DNA of 12,656 bases, from positions 1 to 12,656 of the forward strand of contig CAZALT010000101.1 of assembly GCA_964485515.1 (NCBI GenBank). Direction: 5' to 3'. This document shows, piece by piece, positions 5,732-12,582 of this stretch. The position numbers were made by a program, and so were the translations under genes. This DNA comes from CAZALT01 sp964485515. Lineage in GTDB: Bacteria; Actinomycetota; Acidimicrobiia; Acidimicrobiales; Acidimicrobilacustridaceae. Below the pieces are notes generated by a model, which worked only from the letters and a program-made list of their open reading frames with translations, did not search any database and was not told the DNA's origin. Positions within the stretch are counted from its first letter, which is position 1. Every line of letters starts with the position of its first letter.

Positions 5732-6980
5732 CCAGCGCGCGGCGAGCACGGCAGCCCCCGAGCAGGCGCGGGTGCTGCGCACCCTGGTCGCGGCCCAGGT
5801 CCTGTCGGGGGCGGGACTGGCCGCCGGGGTCACCGTGGGGGCGCTGCTGGCCGAGGACATGCTCAGCTCAGACAGCCTCGCTGGTGTCCCCGCCGCGCTA
5901 TTCACCATCGGTTCGGCCGGTGCCGCAGTGCTCGTCGGGCGCATCTCCGATGCCCATGGGCGGCGGCGAGGGCTCGGCCTCGGCTACGCCGCAGGGGCCA
6001 TCGGTGCGGCGCTGGTCGTGCTGGCTGCGCACCTCGCTTCGGTGGCGCTCCTGTTGCCCGCACTGCTCGTCTACGGCGCGGGCACCGCGACGAACCTGCA
6101 GGCCCGCTACGCCGGGGCGGACCTGGCTGCTCCTGATCGCCGCGGCCGGGCCGTCAGCACCGTGTTGGTGGCGACCACGCTCGGCGCGGTGGTCGGGCCG
6201 AACGCGGTCTCGGTCATGGGCGACTTCGCCGAGGGGTCCGGTCTTCCCCGCCTGGCGGGCCCGTTCCTGCTCGCTGCGGTGTCCTACGGGCTGGCGGGGG
6301 CGGTCCTGTCGGTCTGGCTTCGCCCCGATCCGCTCCTGGTCGCTCGCGCCCGCGAGGAGGCGGTCGCACCTGCGGCACGGAGGGTCGACGAGGTCGATGA
6401 GGAGGTTCGGGTCGGGCGGTCGGTGGTGCTCGGGGCGTTGGTCATGGTCGTGGCGCAGCTGGTGATGGTGGCGATCATGACGATGACCCCGGTCCACATG
6501 ACCCACCATGGGCACAGCCTGGGCGCAGCGGGGGTGGTCATCGCTGCGCACATCGCAGGCATGTACCTCCCGTCGCCGGTCACGGGACGGCTGCTGGATC
6601 GCTTCGGTCCTCGGATCATCGCCCTCGCTTCCGGCGTGACGCTGGCCACCTCCGGGCTGCTGGCTGCGGTCACGCCCGTCGGATCGGTCTTCGGACTGGC
6701 GGTGGCGCTCACCGTCCTGGGCATCGGGTGGAACCTCGGGCTGGTCAGCGGCACGGCGATCGTCACCGACGCCGCTCCGCTGTCGATCCGGGCCCGGATC
6801 CAGGGTGGGGTCGATCTGTGCGTCGCAGTGGCGGGAGCGAGCGGCGGGCTCGGTGCGGGCGCGACCGTCGCCGCGACCTCCTATCCGACGCTGTCTGCGA
6901 TCGGCGCCATCGTCGCGATCGCCATGGTCCCCGTCGTCGCTCTCACCACCCGACACCGAATGGAACAGGGACTCACATGA
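5715..6980 (+). CDS. MFS transporter
   Basis: A protein of about 421 aa with 12 predicted membrane helices. The cytoplasmic loop signature of the major facilitator superfamily appears as GRISDAHGRRRGLGLGY after helix 2 and, in the second half, GRLLDRFGPRIIAL. The two halves are joined by a charged loop (ARAREEAVAPAARRVDEVDEEVRVG). The second half begins with the His-rich stretch MTMTPVHMTHHGHSLGAAG, which recurs in a group of actinobacterial MFS proteins. Substrate is unknown; efflux is likely by family. The start is uncertain: in-frame ATGs lie at 5640, 5709 and 5715, and 5715 is preferred because residues before it look unlike a transporter N-terminus. The stop overlaps the methyltransferase ATG (ATGA), tying transport to methylation. 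Confidence 0.9.
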   Translation: MATTADQRAASTAAPEQARVLRTLVAAQVLSGAGLAAGVTVGALLAEDMLSSDSLAGVPAALFTIGSAGAAVLVGRISDAHGRRRGLGLGYAAGAIGAALVVLAAHLASVALLLPALLVYGAGTATNLQARYAGADLAAPDRRGRAVSTVLVATTLGAVVGPNAVSVMGDFAEGSGLPRLAGPFLLAAVSYGLAGAVLSVWLRPDPLLVARAREEAVAPAARRVDEVDEEVRVGRSVVLGALVMVVAQLVMVAIMTMTPVHMTHHGHSLGAAGVVIAAHIAGMYLPSPVTGRLLDRFGPRIIALASGVTLATSGLLAAVTPVGSVFGLAVALTVLGIGWNLGLVSGTAIVTDAAPLSIRARIQGGVDLCVAVAGASGGLGAGATVAATSYPTLSAIGAIVAIAMVPVVALTTRHRMEQGLT

Positions 6981-7618
6981 CCTTCGACGAGCACACCTCA
7001 CCGACCCGGCACTGGAACGACCGCTACCTCGGCACCTCGCCCACCGAGGTGTCCTGGTTCGAGGAACGTCCCACGACCTCGCTGGAACTCATCGACTGGG
7101 TCGCCCCCGGAGCCGGGCGCTCGGTGGTCGACGTCGGTGGCGGTGCCAGCCACCTGGTGGATCACCTCGTGGAGCGGGGCGACGAGGTGACCGTCGTCGA
7201 CATCTCCGAGGTCGCGCTCCGACACGCCCAGGGACGGTTGGCAGGCGTCGAGACGGTCGACTGGGTGGTCACCGACGTCCGCACCTGGGAGCCTCGGCGC
7301 CGTTTCGACGTCTGGCACGACCGGGCGCTGCTGCACTTCCTCACCAGCGAGGACGACCGGGCCGCCTACATCGACGTGCTGCAGCGAGCCGTTGGACCGG
7401 GCGGCGGCTTCGTCCTCGCCACGTTCGCCGAAGACGGCCCCACCCACTGTTCAGGGCTCCCCGTGCGCCGCTACACCGCCGCAGACCTTCGAGCGGTGGT
7501 CGGCAACGCCGAGGTCGTCGCCGAACGCCACGTCGTTCATCAGACCCCGAACGGCTCCAGCCAGGCGTTCCAGTGGCTCGCCGGCCGGTTCACCGATACC
7601 TCGGCCAGCCGCCCGTGA
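6977..7618 (+). CDS. Class I SAM-dependent methyltransferase
   Basis: A 213-aa protein. SAM-binding motif I is VVDVGGGASHLVDHL (residues ~50-64), the acidic residue after strand 2 is Asp75 in VTVVDIS, and later strands include DVWHDRALLHFLTSEDDRAAYI and GGGFVLATFAEDGPTHCSGLPVRRYTAADL. The N-terminus TRHWNDRYLGTSPTEVSWFEERP resembles small methyltransferases near the TehB/thiopurine type, which act on small thiols or chalcogens. Acting on sulfide, a thiol or a selenium/tellurium compound would fit the locus, but the substrate is inferred, not shown. It is the last gene of the operon. Its end faces the cstR stop across 28 bases, with no obvious terminator between. Confidence 0.88.
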   Translation: MTFDEHTSPTRHWNDRYLGTSPTEVSWFEERPTTSLELIDWVAPGAGRSVVDVGGGASHLVDHLVERGDEVTVVDISEVALRHAQGRLAGVETVDWVVTDVRTWEPRRRFDVWHDRALLHFLTSEDDRAAYIDVLQRAVGPGGGFVLATFAEDGPTHCSGLPVRRYTAADLRAVVGNAEVVAERHVVHQTPNGSSQAFQWLAGRFTDTSASRP

Positions 7619-7646
7619 TGCGCCAGACCACCGCGCCCGGGCCGGT

Positions 7647-7916
7647 TCAGCCGAGCTTCATGAACATCTTCTCGACCTCAGCCAGCGGGTAGCCCTCGGC
7701 TTCGGCGCGCTCGGGGTCGTTCAGGCAGTACACGAGGCCGGCGGTCACGATGCGGAAACCGGCCTGCTCCATGGCGCGGGTCGCGGCGGTGAGCTGGGTG
7801 ACGATCTCCTTGCAGTCGCGGCCTTCGTCGAGCATGCGCTCGACAGCCGCGACCTGCCCGGCCGCCCGCCGAAGCCGCTTTCGAACATCGGACACCACGT
7901 CGTCGGGAAGTTCCAT
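7647..7916 (-). CDS. cstR: CstR-type persulfide-sensing repressor (CsoR family)
   Basis: An 89-aa all-helical repressor of the CsoR/DUF156 family: VRKRLRRAAGQVAAVERML, then DCKEIVTQLTAATRAMEQAGFRIVTAGLVYCL. The two conserved cysteines are C35 and C64, 29 residues apart as in M. tuberculosis CsoR (36/65) and S. aureus CstR (31/60). The copper-ligand His expected four residues before the second Cys is Gly60, and the N-terminal His typical of RcnR is absent. This is the CstR pattern, in which the cysteines form a di- or trisulfide link with persulfides and DNA is released. Start 7916 is preferred over an upstream ATG because AGGAGG lies 7 bases before it. The gene is divergent from the CstB-like dioxygenase, and operators at 7955 and 7977 would give autoregulation. 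Confidence 0.9.
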   Translation of the reverse strand: MELPDDVVSDVRKRLRRAAGQVAAVERMLDEGRDCKEIVTQLTAATRAMEQAGFRIVTAGLVYCLNDPERAEAEGYPLAEVEKMFMKLG

Positions 7917-7954
7917 GACCGTGCCTCCTCTTTGGATCGATCCCATCTTACCAG

Positions 7955-7970
7955 GTACCCCCAGGGGTTT
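7955..7970. promoter_or_regulatory. Imperfect CstR operator on the cstR side
   Basis: GTACCCCCAGGGGTTT fits the ATACCC-N4-GGGTAT pattern with one mismatch in each arm. It is centred 22 bases from the perfect site at 7977, about two helical turns, so two repressor tetramers could bind the same DNA face. A reverse-strand TAAGAT (7948-7943) is a candidate -10 for cstR. Confidence 0.65.
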
Positions 7971-7976
7971 GCATAG

Positions 7977-7992
7977 ATACCCCTAGGGGTAT
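7977..7992. promoter_or_regulatory. Perfect CstR operator inside the dioxygenase promoter
   Basis: ATACCCCTAGGGGTAT is a perfect 16-base palindrome. Its right end overlaps TATAAT (7990-7995), a consensus -10, and it lies between that and a candidate -35, TTTGCA (7968-7973), spaced by 16 bases. Repressor here would exclude RNA polymerase. It is the strongest operator in the window, in front of the main persulfide-oxidising gene. Confidence 0.85.
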
Positions 7993-8028
7993 AATGCTCC
8001 GAGAACCCGGACCACGTAGGAGACGACC

Positions 8029-9414
8029 ATGAAGTTCACGCAGTACTACCTCGACTGCCTGTCCCAGGCGAGCTACCTCATCGCCGACGAGCAGACCGGC
8101 ATCGCGGCGGTGGTGGACCCCCGCCGCGACATCCAGACCTACCTGGACGACGCCGCCGCCGAGGGCCTCGACATCCGCTACGTGATCGAGACCCACTTCC
8201 ACGCCGACTTCCTCTCGGGGCACCTGGAGCTGGCCACCGCCACCGGTGCCGAGATCATCTTCGGAACGGCCGCCCAGGCGCAGTTCCCGATCCGTCGCGT
8301 CGTCACCGGGGAGCGCATCGCGCTCGGCGATCCCGGCACCGGGGTCGTGCTCGAGTTCCGCGAGACGCCTGGCCACACTCCGGAGTCGATCAGCATCGTG
8401 ATCTGGGAGCGGGGCAGCGACGCCACGCCGTTCGGCGTGCTCACCGGTGACACCTTGTTCATCGGCGATGTCGGCCGTCCCGACCTGTTGGCGTCGGTGG
8501 GCGTCACCGCCGAGGAGCTGGCCTCGTCGCTGCACCGGTCCCTGCACGAGCAGCTGCTGACGCTGCCGGACGAGACGAAGGTGTTCCCCGCCCACGGGGC
8601 GGGCTCGGCGTGCGGCAAGTTCCTCTCCACCGAGACGGTGTCGACCATCGGCGAGCAGCGCCAGACCAACTATGCGCTGGCACCCATGTCGGTCGAGGAG
8701 TTTGTCGACGCAGTCACCGAGGGCCAGTCGAGCGCTCCGGGCTACTTCGGGTACAACGCCGGGCTCAACAAGGCCGACCGGGACCTGCTCGACGCGAGCC
8801 CGCCCCGGCCGATGGACCTCGACGAGGTGCTCGCCGCCCAGGCCGACGGCGCCGTGGTCGTCGACACCCGTGACGCCGCCGAGTTCGCCCGCGGCCACCT
8901 CGCCGGGTCGATCAACGTCGGCATCGAGGGCCGCTACGCCGAGTACGTCGGCACCGTCGTCCCGCCCGGGACACCGATCGTGGTGGTCACCGACCCCGGC
9001 GGCGAGGACGAGGCGAAGCTGCGCCTCGCACGCATCGGCTTCGACGAGGTCCTCGGCGTGCTCGACGGCGGCGCCGCCCGACTCGTCGACCGCCCCGAGC
9101 TGGCTCGCCAGGCATCACGACTCGCCGTGACCACCTTCGACGAGCTCACCGCGACGACCGACGTGCAGGTCATCGACATCCGCAACCCCGGCGAGACCGC
9201 CCTGGGCACCATCCCCGGCGCCGCGACCATCCCCCTGGCGACGCTGCGGGACCAGGCCACCGCCTTGGAGCTGGACCGTCCGATCGTCGTGTACTGCGCC
9301 GGCGGCTACCGCTCCTCGATCGCCGCCAGCCTCCTCCGCTCGCTGGGCGCCACCGACGTGTCGGACCTCCTCGGCGGCTACGGCGCCTGGACCCAGACCC
9401 ACGTCAGCGTCTGA
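8029..9414 (+). CDS. cstB: CstB-like persulfide dioxygenase-rhodanese
   Basis: A 461-aa cytoplasmic enzyme in three parts. Residues 1-250 are a metallo-beta-lactamase-fold persulfide dioxygenase: THFHADFLSGH (H56, H58, D60), PGHTPES (H116), GDTLFIGDVGRPDL (D141) and FPAHGAGS (H189), with GYFGYNAGLNKADRDLL after the core. Residues ~262-360 are a rhodanese fold with Thr321 where the active cysteine should be (VVVTDPGGEDEA), so probably inactive. Residues ~366-459 are a second rhodanese with an intact loop VYCAGGYRSS (C423). S. aureus CstB has the same order; it oxidises low-molecular-weight persulfides and the rhodanese passes sulfur on to form thiosulfate. AGGAG precedes ATG 8029. Three more genes follow in the same direction. 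The symbol is by architecture and context. Confidence 0.92.
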   Translation: MKFTQYYLDCLSQASYLIADEQTGIAAVVDPRRDIQTYLDDAAAEGLDIRYVIETHFHADFLSGHLELATATGAEIIFGTAAQAQFPIRRVVTGERIALGDPGTGVVLEFRETPGHTPESISIVIWERGSDATPFGVLTGDTLFIGDVGRPDLLASVGVTAEELASSLHRSLHEQLLTLPDETKVFPAHGAGSACGKFLSTETVSTIGEQRQTNYALAPMSVEEFVDAVTEGQSSAPGYFGYNAGLNKADRDLLDASPPRPMDLDEVLAAQADGAVVVDTRDAAEFARGHLAGSINVGIEGRYAEYVGTVVPPGTPIVVVTDPGGEDEAKLRLARIGFDEVLGVLDGGAARLVDRPELARQASRLAVTTFDELTATTDVQVIDIRNPGETALGTIPGAATIPLATLRDQATALELDRPIVVYCAGGYRSSIAASLLRSLGATDVSDLLGGYGAWTQTHVSV

Positions 9415-9472
9415 CCCCCGACCACAGCACCCGACCCCATCCACCACATCGTCCACAAGGAGATCCTCATCC

Positions 9473-10048
9473 ATGGCTGAGACCACCACCCGCCTCGACA
9501 CCAGCGCCCTCGAGCGTTGGCTCGCCGACGGCACCGCCGTCCGCGTGCTGGACGTCCGAACCCCCGCCGAGTTCGAGACCGTCCACATCCCCGGCGCCTA
9601 CAACGTCCCCCTCGACACCCTCGGCGAGCACACCGACGACATCCGAAGCCACGTCGAAGACCCCGTCGTGCTCGTGTGCCGCTCCGGGATGCGCGCCTCG
9701 CAAGCCGAGGCACGGCTGGCCGGGGCCGGCATGACCAACGTGAAGGTCCTCGATGGCGGCATGGTCGCCTGGGAACGTGCCGGGGGCAAGGTCAACCGTG
9801 GCGTCGCCCGCTGGGACATCGAGCGCCAGGTCCGCCTCATCGCCGGCGGGGTCGTCCTGGCCGCCATCATCGTCAGCATCTGGGTCCCCGCCGCCCGCTT
9901 CGTCGCCGGAGCCCTCGGCCTCGGCCTCACCGTGGCCGCGCTGACCAACACCTGCGCGATGGGCATGGCCCTGTCCCAGCTCCCCTACAACCGCACCAAC
10001 TCCTGCGACGTCAACGTCGTGGTCGACCAGCTGACCGGCCGTGCCTGA
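9473..10048 (+). CDS. Membrane-anchored rhodanese (YgaP-like)
   Basis: A 191-aa protein. The N-terminal rhodanese domain (residues ~8-108) has DVRTPAEFETVHIPGAYNVP and active loop VLVCRSGMRASQAE with C69. Two hydrophobic helices follow (~122-160), ending in NTCAMGMALSQLPYNR, similar to the C-terminal membrane part of E. coli YgaP. Rhodaneses move sulfane sulfur between thiol acceptors; anchoring it at the inner membrane beside a SulP transporter suggests handling of sulfur species that enter or leave the cell. AAGGAGAT precedes ATG 9473. The last 8 bases overlap the GTG start of the SulP gene, so the two are translationally coupled. The intergenic 58 bases before it show no separate promoter. 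Confidence 0.9.
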   Translation: MAETTTRLDTSALERWLADGTAVRVLDVRTPAEFETVHIPGAYNVPLDTLGEHTDDIRSHVEDPVVLVCRSGMRASQAEARLAGAGMTNVKVLDGGMVAWERAGGKVNRGVARWDIERQVRLIAGGVVLAAIIVSIWVPAARFVAGALGLGLTVAALTNTCAMGMALSQLPYNRTNSCDVNVVVDQLTGRA

Positions 10049-11807
10049 GCCCACCCGCGCCGCCGCCGCCCCCCACCCCGGACCACGGGCGTGGGGGTCG
10101 GTGGCGCGCCTCGTGCCGATCGTGGCCTGGAGCCGCTCCTACGACCGCCGGTTGCTCCGCGGGGACCTCGTGGCCGGCCTCACCGTGGCCGTCATGCTGG
10201 TCCCCCAGGGCATGGCGTACGCCAACCTGGCCGGCATGCCGCCGGTCACCGGGCTGTACGCGGCCATCGTCGGCATCGTGGCCTACGCCGTGCTGGGCAC
10301 GAGCGGCTCGCTCGCCGTCGGGCCCGTCGCCATCACCTCCCTGCTCACGGTCTCGGGGCTCCAGTCGATCGTCTCGCCCGACGACGCGTCCTACCCCGCC
10401 GTCGCCGCTCTGCTCGCCCTGTCGGTCGGCGCCGTGCTCGTCATCGCAGGCGTGCTGCGGCTCGGGTTCCTCGTGAACTTCCTCTCCCACCCCGTCATCA
10501 GCGGGTTCACCTCGGCCGCGGCCATCACCATCGCCCTGTCACAGGTCAAGGACCTGCTCGGCGTCGACATCGGCCGACCCGAGGGCGTGGTCGCGACCGT
10601 CTCCGAGCTCGCCTCCCAGCTGTCCTCGACCAACCGCTGGACCCTCGCGATCGGGCTCGGGGCCATCGTGGTGCTGGCGGTGGGCAAGCGGCTCGCCCCC
10701 AGGGCGCCGACCGCGCTCGTGGTGCTCGCCACCTCCACGTTGCTGTCCTGGGCGCTGTCGCTGGCCGACAAGGGTGTCGCCGTCCTGGGCGAGGTGCCCA
10801 CCGGCCTGCCCTCCCCGCGAGCGCCCGAGATGAGCGCCTCGCTGGTCGGCGACCTCGCCCCGGTGGCGCTCACCATCGCCATCATCGCCTACGCCGAAGG
10901 CGTCAGCGTCGCCAAGGCGATCGCCCGACGCACCCGCGAGAAGATCGACGCCAACCAGGAACTGGTCGCCACCGGCGCCTCGAACGTCGCCGCCGGGTTC
11001 TTCGGCGGGTTCCCGATCGCCGGCGGCTTCTCCCGCACCGCGGTCAACCACACCGCCGGTGCACGCACACCGCTCGCCAGCATCATCACCGCCGGCACCC
11101 TCGTCGTCGCCGTCCTGTGGCTCACCCCGGCCCTCCACCACCTCCCCAAGGCCGTGCTCGCCGCGGTCGTGATCGTGGCCGTCGCCAGCCTCATCGACGT
11201 CTCCGACGCCATCGACACGTTCCGCACCCGCCGCGTCGATGCCGCCGCCCTCGCGGTGACCTTCCTCGCCACCCTGCTCATCGGCGTCGAGCCCGGCCTC
11301 GCCATCGGACTGATCTTCAGCCTGGTCACGGTCTTGCACCGCGCCGCCAACCCCCACACCACCGAGCTCGGACGAGTCGAGGGCACCGCCGAGTACCGCA
11401 ACGTGAACCGCTGGCCCACCACCACCAGCCAGAGATGCGCCCTCCTCCGGGTCGACGGACCCCTCTTCTTCGCCAACACCAAAGCCCTCGAAGACCGCAT
11501 CGCCGCCCTCGTCGCCGACCGCCCCGCTGTCAACACCGTCATCATCGACGCCAGCGCCATTGGCGACCTCGACACCAACGGAGCCCACCTGCTCCACGAG
11601 CTCGACGACGACCTCGCCACCTCCGGCGTGACCCTGCGACTCGCCACCATCCGCGGACCCGTGCGCGACGTCATGCACCGCGCCGGCATCTGGGACCACA
11701 TGGCCAACCGCATCCACCCATCGATCCCCGCCGCCATCGCCGCCGCAGAACCCGACTCGAGCCTCCTGCGCCCCGACCGCCACGAACACCCCACCGAGGT
11801 GATCTGA
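10041..11807 (+). CDS. SulP family anion transporter with STAS domain
   Basis: A 588-aa inner-membrane protein. The SulP signature LVAGLTVAVMLVPQGMAYANLAGMPPVTGLYAAIVG occupies residues ~43-78, and the transmembrane domain extends to ~425 with FFGGFPIAGGFSRTAVNHTAGARTPLASI. A C-terminal STAS domain (~450-560) follows: RVDGPLFFANTKALEDRI, then VIIDASAIGDLDTNGAHLL, where the loop that often holds a phosphorylatable Ser/Thr reads DLDTNGA. SulP proteins carry sulfate, bicarbonate or other anions; the neighbouring carbonic-anhydrase-like gene favours bicarbonate or exchange against it, while the sulfur operon favours sulfate, sulfite or thiosulfate. The start is GTG 10041, overlapping the rhodanese gene. 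The substrate is unresolved. Confidence 0.93.
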   Translation: MPEPTRAAAAPHPGPRAWGSVARLVPIVAWSRSYDRRLLRGDLVAGLTVAVMLVPQGMAYANLAGMPPVTGLYAAIVGIVAYAVLGTSGSLAVGPVAITSLLTVSGLQSIVSPDDASYPAVAALLALSVGAVLVIAGVLRLGFLVNFLSHPVISGFTSAAAITIALSQVKDLLGVDIGRPEGVVATVSELASQLSSTNRWTLAIGLGAIVVLAVGKRLAPRAPTALVVLATSTLLSWALSLADKGVAVLGEVPTGLPSPRAPEMSASLVGDLAPVALTIAIIAYAEGVSVAKAIARRTREKIDANQELVATGASNVAAGFFGGFPIAGGFSRTAVNHTAGARTPLASIITAGTLVVAVLWLTPALHHLPKAVLAAVVIVAVASLIDVSDAIDTFRTRRVDAAALAVTFLATLLIGVEPGLAIGLIFSLVTVLHRAANPHTTELGRVEGTAEYRNVNRWPTTTSQRCALLRVDGPLFFANTKALEDRIAALVADRPAVNTVIIDASAIGDLDTNGAHLLHELDDDLATSGVTLRLATIRGPVRDVMHRAGIWDHMANRIHPSIPAAIAAAEPDSSLLRPDRHEHPTEVI

Positions 11808-11811
11808 CCCG

Positions 11812-12249
11812 ATGCCGCCCGACACCCCGTCGACACCCGCCCCCTCCTTCGCAGTCGCGGTCAGCTGCATAGACGGCCGCACCCACGAACCACTGGTGGC
11901 GTGGGCCAGACGCCGATTCGGCGTCGACCACGTCGACCTCGTCACCCAACCCGGCGCCGACCGAACGCTGAACTCCTGCCCCGAGCAGATCTGCGACGAC
12001 ATCCGCGACCGCATCCAGGTCTCGATCACCGCCCACCGCTCCACCACCATCATCATCACCGGACACGACGACTGCGCCGCCAACCCCACCTCACCCGATG
12101 AACACCGCCAACACATCACCCAGGCCATCGCCGAGATCGAGACCTGGAACCTCGGACCCGTCGTCGGCGCATGGATCGACCACGACGGCAACGTGACCGA
12201 GATCACGCGCACGACCGAACAACCAGCCCGAAACGCGCGACCATCCTGA
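11812..12249 (+). CDS. Beta-carbonic-anhydrase-like protein
   Basis: A 145-aa protein retaining the beta-carbonic anhydrase zinc and catalytic signature: AVSCIDGRTHEP gives C19, D21 and R23 (CxDxR), and IIITGHDDCAANP gives H85 and C88 (HxxC). It is shorter than classical beta-CAs (~200 aa) and lacks the usual N-terminal helices, so it belongs to the small CA-like group whose activity is not assured. It begins 4 bases after the SulP stop. SulP genes next to or fused with carbonic anhydrase domains are well known and point to coupled CO2/bicarbonate handling. Persulfide oxidation yields acidic sulfite and thiosulfate, so pH buffering is one possible reason for its place here. It is the last clear gene of the operon. 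Confidence 0.82.
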   Translation: MPPDTPSTPAPSFAVAVSCIDGRTHEPLVAWARRRFGVDHVDLVTQPGADRTLNSCPEQICDDIRDRIQVSITAHRSTTIIITGHDDCAANPTSPDEHRQHITQAIAEIETWNLGPVVGAWIDHDGNVTEITRTTEQPARNARPS

Positions 12250-12295
12250 TGACCACTCGCTGGATTCGTGGTCGATCGGTCGTGCCAAGGCAACA

Positions 12296-12355
12296 CGACA
12301 TCTGGCGTGTTCGCGGGGGTCAGAAGCGGAGCGCTCGTCAACACGCCAGATGTCG
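12296..12355. repeat. 16-bp perfect inverted repeat with 28-base loop
   Basis: CGACATCTGGCGTGTT (12296-12311) is the exact reverse complement of AACACGCCAGATGTCG (12340-12355). The left side also holds a smaller nested palindrome, AACACG (12292-12297) with CGTGTT (12306-12311). It begins 46 bases after the carbonic-anhydrase-like stop. There is no U-run, so it is not a standard terminator. It could be an mRNA 3'-end hairpin, a recombination or binding site, or a small palindromic repeat element. Confidence 0.7.
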
Positions 12356-12490
12356 CTCGAGGAGTCCCACCGGCGACGGACCACAAGTGTCGACCCAAGA
12401 ACCCGAAGGTCACCTCGGTGCGCACCCGCCGAGACCCCTCATGCCCGCCCGACCGGCTCTGTGGCGAGCCGTCGTCGGCTGTCCCAGGCG

Positions 12491-12514
12491 ACCCGGTAGA
12501 AAACCCGGTAGAAG
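12491..12514. repeat. Tandem repeat, 12-base unit, two copies
   Basis: ACCCGGTAGAAA is followed directly by ACCCGGTAGAAG. It lies between the inverted repeat and the terminator-like hairpin in a stretch with no convincing gene; the open frame at 12171-12569 has composition unlike a real protein. Confidence 0.5.
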
Positions 12515-12532
12515 AATCGCCAAAGACGGAGG

Positions 12533-12567
12533 AACGGCCCTCTCCGAATCTCTCGGAAAGGGCCGTT
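12533..12567 (-). terminator. Terminator-like hairpin downstream of the tRNA
   Basis: AACGGCCCTCTCCGA (12533-12547) pairs with TCGGAAAGGGCCGTT (12553-12567), 14 of 15 positions, around a 5-base loop. On the reverse strand it begins 16 bases after the tRNA CCA end and is followed by CCTCCGTCTTT, a modest T-rich tail. It most likely ends tRNA transcription and could also work on the forward strand. Confidence 0.65.
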
Positions 12568-12582
12568 GACCTGGTGTTTCGT

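Noticed and set aside
10091..11872. Forward 593-codon frame overlapping SulP
   Set aside because: The translation is almost entirely Arg, Pro, His and Gly, as expected for an out-of-frame reading of high-GC coding DNA.
10539..12425. Long reverse-strand open frame (628 codons) opposite SulP and the CA-like gene
   Set aside because: Low-complexity Gly/Asp/Val-rich translation; the forward genes carry clear family signatures.
12491..12514. Start of a CRISPR array
   Set aside because: Only two directly abutting 12-base units, with no spacers.
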